Notes: a model not told the origin generated them from the letters alone. DNA of 29,275 nucleotides from Entamoeba invadens IP1 (GCF_000330505.1 NW_004191669.1:19976-49250); one strand, 5' to 3'. Counted from the stretch's first letter, positions 1-10,715 are shown. Numbers and translations are program-made.

Positions 1-810
1 TTTTTTTGTCCAAGTATGTTTCTGTTTTTCGATAATTATTTTTATTTTTATATACAACAACATTATATTACCATTTATTGAAATAAATATATTATTTAAA
101 TAATTATTGATAGTAGAAGAAAAATATAATCAATACTAAACACAATCATGTTAAAAAACCGATTGTCTTAAAACTTTTATCAATTGTGTTGTTGTATTTA
201 TATAAAATATTATAATAGTTTACTAATAAGTTTTTATTATAATTATTATATTAAAGTAGTTGTGTATATTTTAAAAATACGACAAAAAAGTTGTTTTGAT
301 TATTTTGTTTTAATTGAAAAATTTGAATCATTTTTTATTTTTTGATAAATTTCAAAAAGTAGCAATAGTATATTTTTACAATAATTTATTACTTATTGTA
401 AATTATTGTATATTAATTTGGATACAAGACAACAAAAAATATATTTATCCATCAAACATTTGAAAATAATTCCACTCAATGAAACATAAAAACAAGCTAA
501 TAATTCAATTTTAAATTAGTTTCACTAATAAATATAATCAACAATAACAATGAAAATTAGTTATAATTTGTATTATTTTAAAATAAATATAATCTAAAGT
601 ATAAATTAAATTTATAATGAATTTTTAATTAATTTAAATTATTCTTATATAATACTATAATATTTAAAAATATTATTCATTGATCGTTTTTAATAGTAAT
701 ATTATTATTTATTATAAAAATGTAAATCATTGTAATATTATAATATGTTAAATTAAAACAATAAATTTCTATCGCAAACATTTTTATCGAATTAAAAAAA
801 CATAAACCTT
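1..810. other. AT-rich flank upstream of piggyBac transposase
   Basis: This stretch is almost pure A/T with stop codons in every frame, and I see no gene in it. It should contain the 5' end of the piggyBac element and its promoter. I looked for terminal inverted repeats next to TTAA sites, matching the sequence after 2453, and found no convincing pair by eye. Confidence 0.5.
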
Positions 811-2453
811 ATGCAAGAAGACGAGATTGTTGGCACATTTAAATGGAAGAAAGAAGGAGAAGCACCAAAAAGCTCACGACACGTTAAAGCTTCGCCTGCT
901 CCGACTTACTCGTTTGATCCCAAAGGAAGTAATTTAACTGAAGTTGAGTGTTTTAGGTTGTTTTTTTGTGAAGAGATAGCAAATAACCTTTTGTTGTTTT
1001 CAAATAAAAAAATAGCCAAAGAACATAAGACTGATGATAACAAACTTTCTAAAACTAGCATCCTGAGGTACCTAGGAATTCTTCTCTACATGGGAGCTCA
1101 CCATGATATCATTAATCCAGTGGAAGAGCTTTGGTCAATCGACCACGGAAAATCTATTTATAGAAATAGCATGCCACGTGACATGTTTAAATTCATTTCT
1201 TCACACATCGAAACTTACGATGTGGGCCAGCCAGATGATGTTTGTGATGATGCACCAGACACTTCAGATGATGGGGATGTCGAAGAAAAAGAGGAAGCTG
1301 ACATCGGACCAGAAGGAGAGTATTTCAACTGCGCGGAATATTCAGATCGAGATTTCAGAGATCTCTCTGAAGAGCAACTCAGGAAAGATGTCAGAATCAA
1401 TGGGGGAATCGTTGGTAGTGGAGTTGTTAAAGTCGTCCCTGCAATAACTCCAAATGCACACGACAGCTTTTCTAAAATTAGAGTGATTTTAGATAAGTTT
1501 ATTTCTAACCTTGTCAACCAAACCTATTACAAACCTAGTAATAGTGTTTCGGTTGACGAACATTTGTGTTCTTATAAAGGGCATATGTGGGCTAAGGTGT
1601 TTATTAAGTCTAAGCCTGGACGTTATGGTATAAAGTTTTGGGTTTGTTCTATTTTTACCAAATGAGTTTTATTTATGAAGTCAAAAATGACGGATAGTTA
1701 TTATTGGTTTGACATGTATGATCAAATTTAATAATTTAATTATTTGTTTATTTGAGTTATTTATAGTTTTCTAACTTGTAGATGTGTGCTGACTGTGAAA
1801 CAGGAATGACTCTAAACCTCCAAATGTACTGTGGTAAGTGTGGTGGTAAGGAATACAATCAGGGCTTTAGAGTGGTCAGGGACATGGTGCTACCCATGTT
1901 ATGCCGTGGTAACAAGTTTACAGTTGTGTGTGACAACTTCTTCTGTACGTTAAGGTTGTCACACTACCTTGCTTCATGTGGGTGCCAACTTTTGGGAACC
2001 ATGAGGATTAATAGGAAAGAACTTCCTGACGAAGCCAAGGCAATCAAAGGAAGAACTCCCGATACCACCATCTTTTTCTCGAAAGGAAAGTGTAAGCTCA
2101 TCTCTTACTTCAACGAGAAAAAGAAGCTGGTATTGGTCTTGTCAACCTGCCACGAAAAGAATGAAATTGAAGTCGTCGAGCAGGATGTGTTCATTGGCAA
2201 AGAAAAAATGACAATACACAAACCCCAGCCCATCCTTGATTACAACCACAAAATGGGTGGGGTTGACACTGTGGATCAGATGACCAGGTATTATACGTGT
2301 AGACGTCGAACAAACAGGTGGAACATCAGGGCTTTATATGATATGATTGATATAGCTGCCTTAAACGCGTATAAAACGTACTCAAATTACCACCCTTGCA
2401 AACGAGTAGATTTTTTTAACAATCTTTCTGGTGCTTTAATGAAAATGAAATGA
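811..2453 (+). CDS. piggyBac-family (DDE_Tnp_1_7) transposase, two exons
   Basis: Cut-and-paste transposase of the piggyBac superfamily, acting on element ends and TTAA targets. Exon 1 is 811-1641 (277 codons) and exon 2 is 1782-2453 (223 codons plus stop), giving 500 residues. Removing 1642-1781 joins FW to MCADCETG, reproducing the family block 'YGIK-W-.C...TG...N.Q.Y.GK' in frame. The catalytic aspartates are visible: D249 in SVDEHL, D328 in VCDNFF and D439 in GGVDTVDQM, spaced much as in the founding moth piggyBac protein (D268, D346, D447). The block after the third D (YTCRRRTNRWNIRALYDMIDIAALNAY) is also typical. Oddities are an acidic insert at about residues 145-175 and no C-terminal cysteine-rich zinc-binding domain after residue 500. 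The start is the first ATG of an otherwise open frame. No internal stop or frameshift remains, so the gene looks intact and young. If the intron is not real, these are two fragments of a pseudogene. Confidence 0.88.
1642..1781 (+). other. Intron in the piggyBac transposase gene
   Basis: The donor GTTTGT (1642-1647) matches the Entamoeba consensus and the acceptor is TTGTAG ending at 1781. Length is 140 bases, long for this genus. It is AT-rich with in-frame stops, and it falls between two codons (phase 0) inside the most conserved part of the transposase. Both flanks then join into a normal piggyBac motif. Confidence 0.8.
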
Positions 2454-5400
2454 TTTTTCTATTTTGTTTGGTTTTTTATAAAGTAGGAACTGTTTATTTC
2501 ATTCAATACGTGCTTTTTATTGAACTTCGAAAAAGATTATCGTGAAATAAAATAAAAATAAGGGTCATTATACCATTTTTTTCTTTTATACTTATGGATA
2601 AGTTTTTAAAAACTTGTGTTATAACAACATCGTGATGTCGTTACTCAACACCATAAACAACCGTTGGTAAATTATATGCATGAGTATTATGGTGATAATG
2701 GTGTTATAATGGTGTTTGTTGATAATTCTATCAAATTGTAAATTTTTTATTACAAAACTACAATTTATTAAATTTCCATTTTTATAAATAATATTTTTTA
2801 TTATATAATATAGTTCAAAATATTTTTTTATTATTTGTTAAGTTTTTTGCTATTTGTTTTTTTGTTTATAATTTCTATTATCCCTTTATTTTTAATTTAA
2901 TAAATTAATTATTGGTTTGTTGCCCAAAAATGCATAATTTAAAAATGAATAAACAGTGGCTGCAAAATAAACAATTATTTACCAAATACAAATCTTTATA
3001 TTCTAAATAGATTGCATAAAACACGTTTTGCCTTTTGTTTTTGTTTGAAAATGATAAAAAATATAAAATTACAAATAATGAAATTATATCTTGCTTCCTC
3101 GACAGTGGCACGACTTGAAACCCAACAGGTGACCATAAAACCTCATGGTGATCAAAGTTTATACAAACGCGACTATATTGACTGTTTAAGTCATTTTCGA
3201 GAATTTTTCTCGATTTTGTGATTTTTGATACTTTTGAAAATGTATTTTAGATATTTTTTGTTTATTTTATACTTATGTTCTCTAAGATTTATTTTTCAAA
3301 GTCGGAACAAACAAAAGTGTCTTTTCGTCTTATCTTTTTGTATCATAAAAAATAGTAAAACCCAATTTTTTAAATTATTGTATTTTTCAAAGTTTACAAA
3401 AAAATCTATTTATTTTCCCTTGATATTGTTTTTGAGATCAATTGCATATTGAAATATCAATACACCTCAAAGTCTGTTATTTATTTTCTTTTCTATGTTA
3501 TTTTATAATGTAATTGATTTTGAATATTCTGGACTAGTATGTTTTACGATACAGTTTGGTCTTTGTTATATTTTATAATTAATTTTATTATTGTAATAGA
3601 TTGTAGACATCTCAATAAAATTTTGATCTGACTTTTCCATTGAACTGTGACTTGTTTCTGAAAAGATCAAGCAAAAAAGTGAACCTTTGTTCATCCAAAC
3701 TTCAACAAAAAATTCACTTTTTTTACTATAATTTATAACATTTTACTATAAAAATTTACTAGAGCCGTCGTTCCAGGGTGTCTAGCTTTTTTTGAAAAAA
3801 TTAAAGAAAAAGGTCACATTTACATTACAATTGACTAAGATTTTTATTTTTTTACAAATTTTGATTTTTCCCGTCCTCGAAGGGTTAAAAGATCTATTTG
3901 TGTATCAACAAGAGGCAAATATAATCAATAGCATTTTCCATAAATTACTATTTTCAAACAGGGTCTATCACGTGACAAAAGTGTTTTTTCTTTGTTATTT
4001 GCCACGTCACCAAAGTAAGCTTGAATTTATGTTCACTTAGTTCTTTTAGATCTAGCGGCGAGCTTAAAGCCGACTTTTGTAATTGAAAAAATTTAGAAAT
4101 AGATAGTTATTTGAATCAATAATTGGCAAAATAATGGGAAAACAAGCCAATTCAATTCTTAAATATCGGTTTATATTTTATTACTGCTGTGATTGCCATA
4201 ATTAACACAATAATTGTGACAAATGCAGCACTGTTTTACACATCAACCCGATAGTTACAAATAACATTTTAATAACACAAATAACAATAAAATAACAATC
4301 TATTAAATAATTATATTTTTATTATAATATGTAATAAAATAAACCTATTCAACTTAAAAATAAACCAAAAAAACCAATAACTAATAGTTAAAACTGCTAT
4401 AAAACAACTAATAATAATAGAGAAATGTATATTATCATTTTTATTTAACTTACTAACTAAACATTTATATTTAAAAACTATATTAAATATTAATAATCAA
4501 ACTCAAAAACTCAAAAATGTATGTTAATTATTAAATATACTATATAACATATAATATCAATACTATATTTTTAAACTATACAAATGAAACAATGTATTAA
4601 TAATTAATTAAATTGTTTAGTACATGATTTATATTTATAACTATAAACTTATAGTTAAAATAATTATATATTTATTATTAATGTGTAATGAACATTTAAA
4701 TATTAGGATAGCTATGTCTACAAAATCGGGCATTTTATTTAGAAACGTTTATAAATCAAAAGCAGTTATAGGACAAAATAATTATTTAGTCTCAATAATA
4801 ATAATCAACTAAAACTATATATTAAAATATTAATAAAAATAGTTAAAAGACAAACATATTGAATTATAGTTTATTTACCTCAAAATGATAGGTAATAAAT
4901 ACATCATTTATCGGGATCGATAACATTTCAATAACATAAATACAAATACTAAAAGAATAACAATTTGAAAAACAAAATTTCTAAAACATTAACATATTTT
5001 TGTAATGACAATTTTTTAAAATACCATTTGAATTTCAAAATAGAATTAATATTAAAGACCTTTTAAAAACAACCAAATATAACAAATCACAACAAATAAA
5101 AACCATCCAACGATAACAAATAAATTAAAAGAGGTTCAAAATTTACAATAATAATTGTCAGAACGTGATACACACAACACAAATTATAACAAAATCAACT
5201 TTGCCATGAAACAAAACAAAGAAAACAATCATATTTTTTTCACGCCAAAAAATTAAAAACGTTCGTGAGTAAAAATATTTCAGTCTTTTTTAACATCATT
5301 TTTGTAAAGATTTGAACTGTTTTGGTTTTTTGATTGCAACAAACCGATTTGACAAAAAAATACAAAAACATCAATTTATATAGTTTGGTTTTTAGTAAAA

Positions 5401-5472
5401 TTTACTAAAATTGAAACTATATATTTTATAAAAAAAAATTCTAACACTTTTACAATATTAATTGAAATAAAT
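2454..5472. other. Gene-poor AT-rich spacer with small imperfect repeats
   Basis: About 3 kb after the piggyBac gene, with no gene I can identify. At 2640-2715 ATGGTG units recur about every 11 bases facing an upstream CACCAT, which may be remains of the element's 3' end. At 3090-3221 a stretch of more balanced composition reads LASSTVARLETQQ and onward to a stop at 3219. It may be a gene remnant, but it is too short to judge. A 7-bp hairpin TCGAGAA/TTCTCGA lies at 3197-3213. The piece at 3959-3972 matches, inverted, a motif upstream of the MULE gene. The remaining open frames of 60-80 codons are no longer than chance predicts at this composition. Confidence 0.45.
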
Positions 5473-5500
5473 ATTGTTTGAACGCTTAAATCTGGCACAA

Positions 5501-5943
5501 ATGAATTTAGGAAACCCGCATTCGTTTTTTCTTTTTCTTTTAATTTACAATCATTTACTAAAAATACGTTTTTGCTTTAAAAACATCAGACAATTAACAG
5601 ATATCGTGCTGCAGCAATTGGAGATGTTTATGATGCAAGGAACTTGGAAATTAAATTGAGAAACTTAGAAACTCGACATCAAAAAGAACGTGTACGTATT
5701 AATACAAAAACCACAAATCCACTTTTTAATAAAATTGATGGTGTGGTATTCATAGAATTGATACAAAATGCATATTCTGTTGTTTCAGAACAAAACCGTA
5801 CCAATTGTCACCTTCACACGTTGAAAGTTGCTTTTTGTTGTATTCTTTAAATGACACTAGAAAACGACGATAAATTTACACACGATGTTGAGATAACCGA
5901 TCCTGTATTATCTGCAATAATTGATTCCTATTGTGATAATTGA
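5501..5943 (+). pseudogene. Small two-exon gene of unknown function with one nonsense codon
   Basis: I do not recognise the product. Exon 1 (5501-5523) reads MNLGNPH plus a split serine codon. Exon 2 from 5601 continues in the same frame with YRAAAIGDVYDARNLEIKL and on to a TAA at 5848-5850, giving 90 residues. The frame then runs on for 30 more sensible codons (MTLENDDKFTHDVEITDP...) to TGA at 5941-5943. The simplest reading is a ~121-residue protein broken by a CAA-to-TAA type change. Visible features are a charged, probably helical stretch (LRNLETRHQKERVRINTK) and an acidic C-terminus; there is no signal peptide or membrane segment. It lies wholly between the inverted repeats of 5473-6061. 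If exon 1 is wrong, the coding region simply starts within 5581-5644. Confidence 0.45.
5524..5600 (+). other. Putative intron in the small unknown gene
   Basis: Donor GTTTTT (close to, but not, GTTTGT) and acceptor TTAACAG ending at 5600; 77 bases, strongly T-rich. Removal joins the two exons in frame (phase 2) to give MNLGNPHSYRAAAIG. The weaker donor makes this less certain than the other two introns. Confidence 0.4.
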
Positions 5944-6119
5944 TTATTTTTCGAAATGACAATTACAATTTTTTATTACCGAACTTTTTAGTGAATCGTG
6001 TTTTGCTTTTTAGGACAAAAATGGGGTTTTCCAATATGCCAGATTTAAGCTTACAAACAATAAATTATACTATTATAATTATAAACAATTAAATAATAAA
6101 CTAATACATTCAAATTGAT

Positions 6120-7060
6120 TTACTTTTTGGTACACGTTTATATGTTCATTGGGTATTGTTGTTATGCCATCCTGTCTTTGAGAATTGATTCACCCTATTC
6201 CAATTAATGTTGTCTAGGAACTTTTCTCCTCTTCAGTACTTAGATATTTTGTTCCTCTTCTGAATATTTTCTACTTCCACCAAGATCTGTACTCAAGTCT
6301 GTTTCAATAAAAATTACTTCTCTACCTTTATCACTCACGTATTGTCGACACCATGCATTTCCTTACTCCTCATGCGCTTCAGCCTCCACAAGGATACAGT
6401 ATCACTCTCTCTCATTATAATACCTTCCATTTTCAGGGCTCATCCATTCGATAGGTGAGTTGTTACTCACTCCTTAGCGATTTCCAACTTCCATGGCCAT
6501 CAACCTGGATTCAATATGAATGAACACCTTTTATGGTTCTCCTCATGCAAGACTTGGATACTTTATCTGTATGTTCGGTTCATCCCGCATCGCCAGTCCT
6601 GCTTATTAAACTTGGCCGATTTGAAGTCCCATATGCTCACTCCTAATAAATTAGTATATTTTTGAATCTCTCGACTATTCATAGTTTGTTAAATTGTTGA
6701 AAAATCAAACTGTTTATCATGTCCAATCATTATCTTTACCAATCGTCACTACTTTCTCACTTCGACCTTCCCAAGGAATATTCAGGTGGAACCAGCTACT
6801 AGATAGTTCGATTAGTCTTTCGCCCCTATACTCATGTATTGCAAGTAATTTGCACGTTAACACTCCTAAGTCCTTCCACCAAAGTTTCCTTTGGCTTTAA
6901 ACACCACAAGCATAGTTCACCATCTTTCGGGTCCCAACAGTTTAACTCCAGTCTTTTCTAGGTCACTCCTGCTATATGTATAGTCCTTCGTTTTCGCTTC
7001 ATATATGGTTTTCTTCCCTTCCTCTCCTCGTGGGGAAAATGAAAACGTTTCTCCAAGAGG
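6120..7060 (-). rRNA. Partial large-subunit (28S-type) rRNA, probable pseudogene fragment
   Basis: Read on the minus strand, this stretch carries several hallmark blocks of eukaryotic LSU rRNA in the correct order. CCCGAAAGATGGTGAACTAT is at about 6913-6932. GGGGCGAAAGACTAATCGAAC followed by CTAGTAGCTGGTTCC is at 6790-6826. AAGCAGGACTGGCG...GGGATGAACC is near 6575-6612. GGCCATGGAAGTTGGA, CGCTAAGGAGTG and GTAACAACTCACC are at 6452-6500, followed by CCCTGAAAATGG at about 6430-6441. The last part is the GTPase-associated centre region. The segment corresponds to much of domain II and into the next region; ends are approximate. There is no 18S, 5.8S or remainder of 28S beside it. Entamoeba rRNA genes normally sit on extrachromosomal rDNA circles, so this is probably a chromosomal insertion or relic. 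Small differences from the usual consensus (CGAACTATC for CGAACCATC) may be lineage changes or decay. Confidence 0.85.
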
Positions 7061-8489
7061 CATATATCTCAATTGTTAATTATTGTCAAATGTTTTTACA
7101 GATCATCTATTTATATTGTGTTTTTTCATTGTATTTTTGGTTTGTTTCATCTTATATTTATAAAATGGATTTTTTTTCAATGTAAAATAAAATAAATATT
7201 TTGGTCGAAAAAATAAAGCAAATATTGTTTGGATTTTTATCAAAATGAAAAACATTCTTCTCAGAAACACAAAGTTAATTAATAATACACAAAACAAAGA
7301 TTGTTTTTAACACTTAAAATAAACACAGTTTTTAATATACAAATTTCATTTTAGTCTTAATTCAACAAACTATTTATTATGGTAATGTAATTATTGTTAT
7401 TAATTCATTTTCTCTTTAAAAATTAATCAAAACATGACTGTTATTAATAAATTATTTAATTATTTACAACAAAATAGTGTTATTTTTTATGTAAAACACT
7501 CTATTTAAGAGGGACAACTTAATTTTATCAAATGCCATCACAAATTAAAAATACTTTAAAAAGCCCGTTTGTTGGTATTTTTATGTTCAAATTAAATACA
7601 ATTGTGCAAAAAGAATTATCGATTGACAATGAAAACAAACTCATTTTGGAATTTGGAATTTATATTTAGTCAAATAAAGCAACAATAAATTTAATTAATA
7701 AACAATTAAAATAAATTATAATAAAACCATCTTCTTGTCTTCCTATTTAACTAAAAACAACATCATTTTTTAAATTAATCTTTTTTAAGCATCTTTTCAA
7801 CTTAATAAAATGGTAAAAGGTTATATCTTTTTAAGTAAAATATATATATAATATCAAGCTATTTGTTCATTTGTGGTAAAATAGAATTATTTTTATCTTG
7901 TTATTACAAAACTATTTTTTACCAATTTATCGACTATAAAACTGTGGAACTATTTCCAAAATAAATATCATGACCCAAATATGTTTTTTATTATTAATAT
8001 ACAACAAAAAACGCATTTCTGAACAACAATTAAATTCATGGTTTTATCAAATTACTAGATATATATTGTATATTATATTAATCCATTATAATACATAATA
8101 ATATATTATTATGTATAATATACATAATATATAATATATTTTATTCAAATAAGAAAAAAATGGAAATGGGGAAGAAGGATGGGAATATTAGGGAAGGAGG
8201 TAATTTGTGGTTTAGGGACGTCCTCCCGCTATTAAGGACTTCCTCCTGTGTATAAAATTATCCTTTTTGTTGTGTCTACTGTGTTTTTAAAACTATATAA
8301 AGAGTTATATTTTTATTATTAATTTACTATCAAAAATTATAATTATTTCCAAAAATACATTTCATCATGGATAAACGCAAAACAATTAGTAATTTTGTTA
8401 CAAATTAATAGTTAAAAAACTAATTCAAATTTAAATTAGTTTTTTTGGGTCACTTCGAATAACTTTGCAAAGACAAGTAAATCACATAA
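7061..8489. other. AT-rich spacer between rRNA fragment and HSP70 relic
   Basis: No gene seen. Notable items are a 26-bp perfect palindrome of only A/T plus one C/G pair at 8091-8116, and a purine-rich patch at 8161-8200 followed by pyrimidine-rich CCTCCCGC and TTCCTCCTG at 8222-8250. There is also a 12-bp perfect inverted repeat (AAAAAACTAATT at 8414-8425, AATTAGTTTTTT at 8434-8445) just beyond the 3' end of the HSP70 relic. That last hairpin could sit in an old 3' untranslated region. Confidence 0.45.
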
Positions 8490-9826
8490 GTCGACTTCCT
8501 CGATCTTCGGCTCCTTTGTGTCGCTCTTATTTGTGCCCAATTGTTGTGCACCAGACATGTTACCAGCTGCTGCATACTGTTGATAATTTTTGTTTGAAGA
8601 TTGGCTTGATCTTCGCCTCAGCTTCTTCTGTTTCTGTGTGTATTCATCCTTTGATATTGATTGGTTCTTGTCGAGCCAGTCGAGTGTCTCCTTGATGGTT
8701 GCTTCAATTGCCGCCTTGTCGTCTGGTGAGAGCTTTGCTTCAATTTGCTAGTTGAGTGCGTTTTTCATCGAGTAGCAGAAGTTTTCAAGTATATTCTTCC
8801 CCTCAATAAGTTCCTTTATCTTGTCGTCCTCTGCCTTAAACTTCTCTGCGTCTGCAACCATCTTGTCGATCTGTTCCTTTGAGAGTCTTCCCTTGTCGTT
8901 GGTGATTGTGATCTTGTTCTTCTTTCCCGTTGTCTTGTCTTCAGCTGAGACATTCAGAATCACATTTGTATCAATGTCAAATGTGACTTCAACTATGGGA
9001 CTCCACGTGCTCTTGTGAGTGACGTGTAGAAGTCGATGCCTTCATACAACTGGTCGACTTCGATGTTTGCTGTTGCTGCCGATGACGGTGTTCGCTTTGC
9101 CCTTTCACATGATGTTCTGAGTCTTCTGACTGCTCGTGCATTGCCTGAAATGTCTTTCTTGTACTTTCTCTTGAACTCGGCAATGAAGTGGTTGACCATT
9201 CTGTTATCAAAGTCTTCGCCACCAAGGTGTGTGTTGCCTTTTGTTGCCTTCACTTCAAAGACGCCATCGTCAATAGCAAGAAGTGAGACATCAAATGTTC
9301 CACCACCAAGATCAAAGATCAAGACGTTCTTTTCTCTCTCCGTCTTCTTGTCAAGTCCATATGCTATTGCTGCTGTTGGCTCATTGATGATTCTGAGCAC
9401 ATTGATGCCTGCAATTGTGCCTGCATCCTTTGTTGCCTGTCGCTGTGAATCGTTGAAATAGGCTGGACATGTGATGACTGCGTTGTTGACTTTCCCACCA
9501 ACAAACGCCATTGCTGTCTCCTTCATCTTCGCCAACACCACCGAACTGATCTCCTCTGGTGTGAACTTCTTAGTCTCTCCCTTTTACTCCACCTGAATCA
9601 ATGGCTTGTCATTGCCATCGTTGACGACAGTGAATGACCAGTGTTGTCATTCACTGTTGAATTGCTGGATCACTGAAGCGTCTTCCAATCAGTCTCTTTG
9701 CATCAAAGACTGTATTCTTCACATTCATCGCAATCTGGTTCTTTGCTGCATCGCCAATCAGCCTCTCGCTGTCTGTGAAGGCAACACATGATGACTTGTT
9801 CTGTTGCCCTGATCATTTGCAATTTA
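8490..9826 (-). pseudogene. hsp70: Cytosolic HSP70 pseudogene, 5'-truncated with internal deletion
   Basis: A relic of a cytosolic HSP70 chaperone, which is an ATP-driven folding factor. Homology starts at ANDQGNRTS (about 9823), so the first ~40 codons with the initial ATP-binding loop are lost. It continues through [51 protein letters not shown] and [13 protein letters not shown] to [12 protein letters not shown]. It then jumps straight to RGVP and VEVTFDID...LNVSAEDK, skipping roughly 165 codons. It ends with KIEEVD at 8490, the mark of cytosolic HSP70. Lesions include TAA at 9584-9586, TAG at 8993-8995 right after the deletion junction, an in-frame TAG in the lid region, several single-base frameshifts, and loss of the terminal stop. 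The junction lies on a shared CGT arginine codon (9005-9007), suggesting a microhomology deletion. It is GC-richer than the surroundings, as old coding DNA should be. Confidence 0.93.
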
Positions 9827-9854
9827 TTAAAAATGGATTTCGCATGCCTTTTAA

Positions 9855-10215
9855 CTATAGTATCTTTATCTCTCCAATAGTCACTGATGCATCATTCAAT
9901 GCTATCAAACACTCCGCATTCGTTTTCCCGTCTTCATCCTTGACATTATCGATCACTACTAAATGAGTTGCGTGGATGAATCTAACAAGAGGTGATGGTA
10001 TACTATTAGAAAAGTACATAAAATCTGTGTAACAAATTTTAACAGAGAGTTTCTCCCCAAATTTCTTCTCCACCTACATCGAGAACTTGAATATAGCAGC
10101 CGCAAACTTCTTCTCTGTTCGATCATTGATCATAGATCTTAGTTGAGACTATCAGTAACAAGTCTCCTTCAGTTTCAAAGGACTTGACATAAATCTCTTT
10201 TAAATGGTTTATCAT
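9855..10215 (-). pseudogene. Decayed gene of unknown function upstream of HSP70 relic
   Basis: I do not recognise the family. Starting at an ATG at 10215 the frame reads MINHLKEIYVKSFETEGD and LLLIVSTKIYD. A four-base insertion then moves the frame, and it resumes as DRTEKKFAAAIFKFSM. An in-frame TAG follows, and then VEKKFGEKLSVKICYTDF, ...HLVVIDNVKDEDGKTNAEC and LIALNDASVTIGEIKIL up to TAG at 9855-9857. With those two lesions ignored it is about 115 residues, soluble-looking, with mixed charge and no membrane segment. The 3' end lies only about 30 bases before the truncated start of the HSP70 relic on the same strand. The two relics were therefore probably brought together by a rearrangement, or the HSP70 5' end was lost at this junction. 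Confidence 0.55.
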
Positions 10216-10715
10216 TGTAAGACATATTTTTCTCAAAAAGTAAACTTGCTTGATTTGATAAACTTGTTAGATTTAAATTATAGTTTTCATAATATAATTA
10301 AATTTATTATAAATTAGATCTTAAAAATTAAATAATAATTATTTAGTATATTATATGATTAATATTAGTTATTGTATAATTAATTACCCATAATATTAAA
10401 TTATGTATGTATTTATTAATTTAAAGTATAATTATATTTAAATTAGAGGGTGAGGTTTAGAAAAAAAATGTCGGTTGATTCTTTAATCATTCCAATAACC
10501 CTCCTTTTTGCCCGTTCACGGTGATGGGTGGGTCGTTTTATACTTTTATTTGATATTGTTGAAAATGAATTTTATTATAGTAAAACCCCTTCCCGAAATA
10601 TTACAATTTTTAAGATTGTTTTATAAATAAAAAACCAACCCGAAATATTTGAGCTTTTTTGACTGTTTTATATATAAAAATATTCATTTAAACAAATCGA
10701 AATAAAAATTGGTAA
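10216..10715. other. AT-rich spacer with a GC islet and 47-bp tandem repeat
   Basis: No gene. An islet at 10446-10540 contains GAGGGTGAGG and, inverted about 50 bases on, ACCCTCC, then CGGTGATGGGTGGGTCG. A tandem repeat follows at 10584-10680. The area lies just past the 3' end of the hAT gene and may hold that element's terminus, but I could not match it to an inverted copy on the other side. Confidence 0.4.
10584..10680. repeat. Two tandem copies of a 47-bp unit
   Basis: CCCGAAATATT occurs at 10592 and 10639, exactly 47 bases apart. Each is followed by a similar tail ending GTTTTATA-ATAAAA. The copies differ at several sites. They sit close to the hAT 3' end and could be subterminal transposase-binding repeats, which is inference. 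Confidence 0.6.

Larger units (their letters stand above)
5473..6061. mobile_element. Candidate 589-bp element bounded by imperfect 25-bp inverted repeats
   Basis: Left arm 5473-5497 and right arm 6037-6061 are reverse complements at about 22 of 25 positions. They share the exact 14-mer GCTTAAATCTGGCA and an outer ATTGTTTG. Weaker similarity continues inward (GGAAACCC against GGAAAACCCC). The arms tightly bracket a small gene: its ATG lies four bases inside the left arm and its last stop about 95 bases before the right arm. This could be a small non-autonomous DNA transposon carrying or capturing a gene, or a coincidental inverted repeat in AT-rich DNA. The nine G/C positions per arm argue against pure chance. 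I see no clear target-site duplication. Confidence 0.4.

Noticed and set aside
1103..1517. Frames of 114 and 100 codons inside the piggyBac gene
   Set aside because: Overlap a region with clear transposase motifs in another frame; no independent signal.
1..2760. Terminal inverted repeats of the piggyBac element
   Set aside because: No matching pair beside TTAA sites could be found by eye; not claimed.
6694..7185. Two plus-strand open frames of about 69 codons
   Set aside because: The first and most of the second lie antisense to the LSU rRNA fragment; the translated text is just rRNA complement.
8091..8116. 26-bp perfect palindrome as a cruciform site
   Set aside because: Composed almost only of A and T; such palindromes arise easily at this composition.
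8465..9461. Plus-strand open frames of 65-141 codons
   Set aside because: They are antisense shadows of the HSP70 relic; the minus strand carries clear HSP70 motifs.
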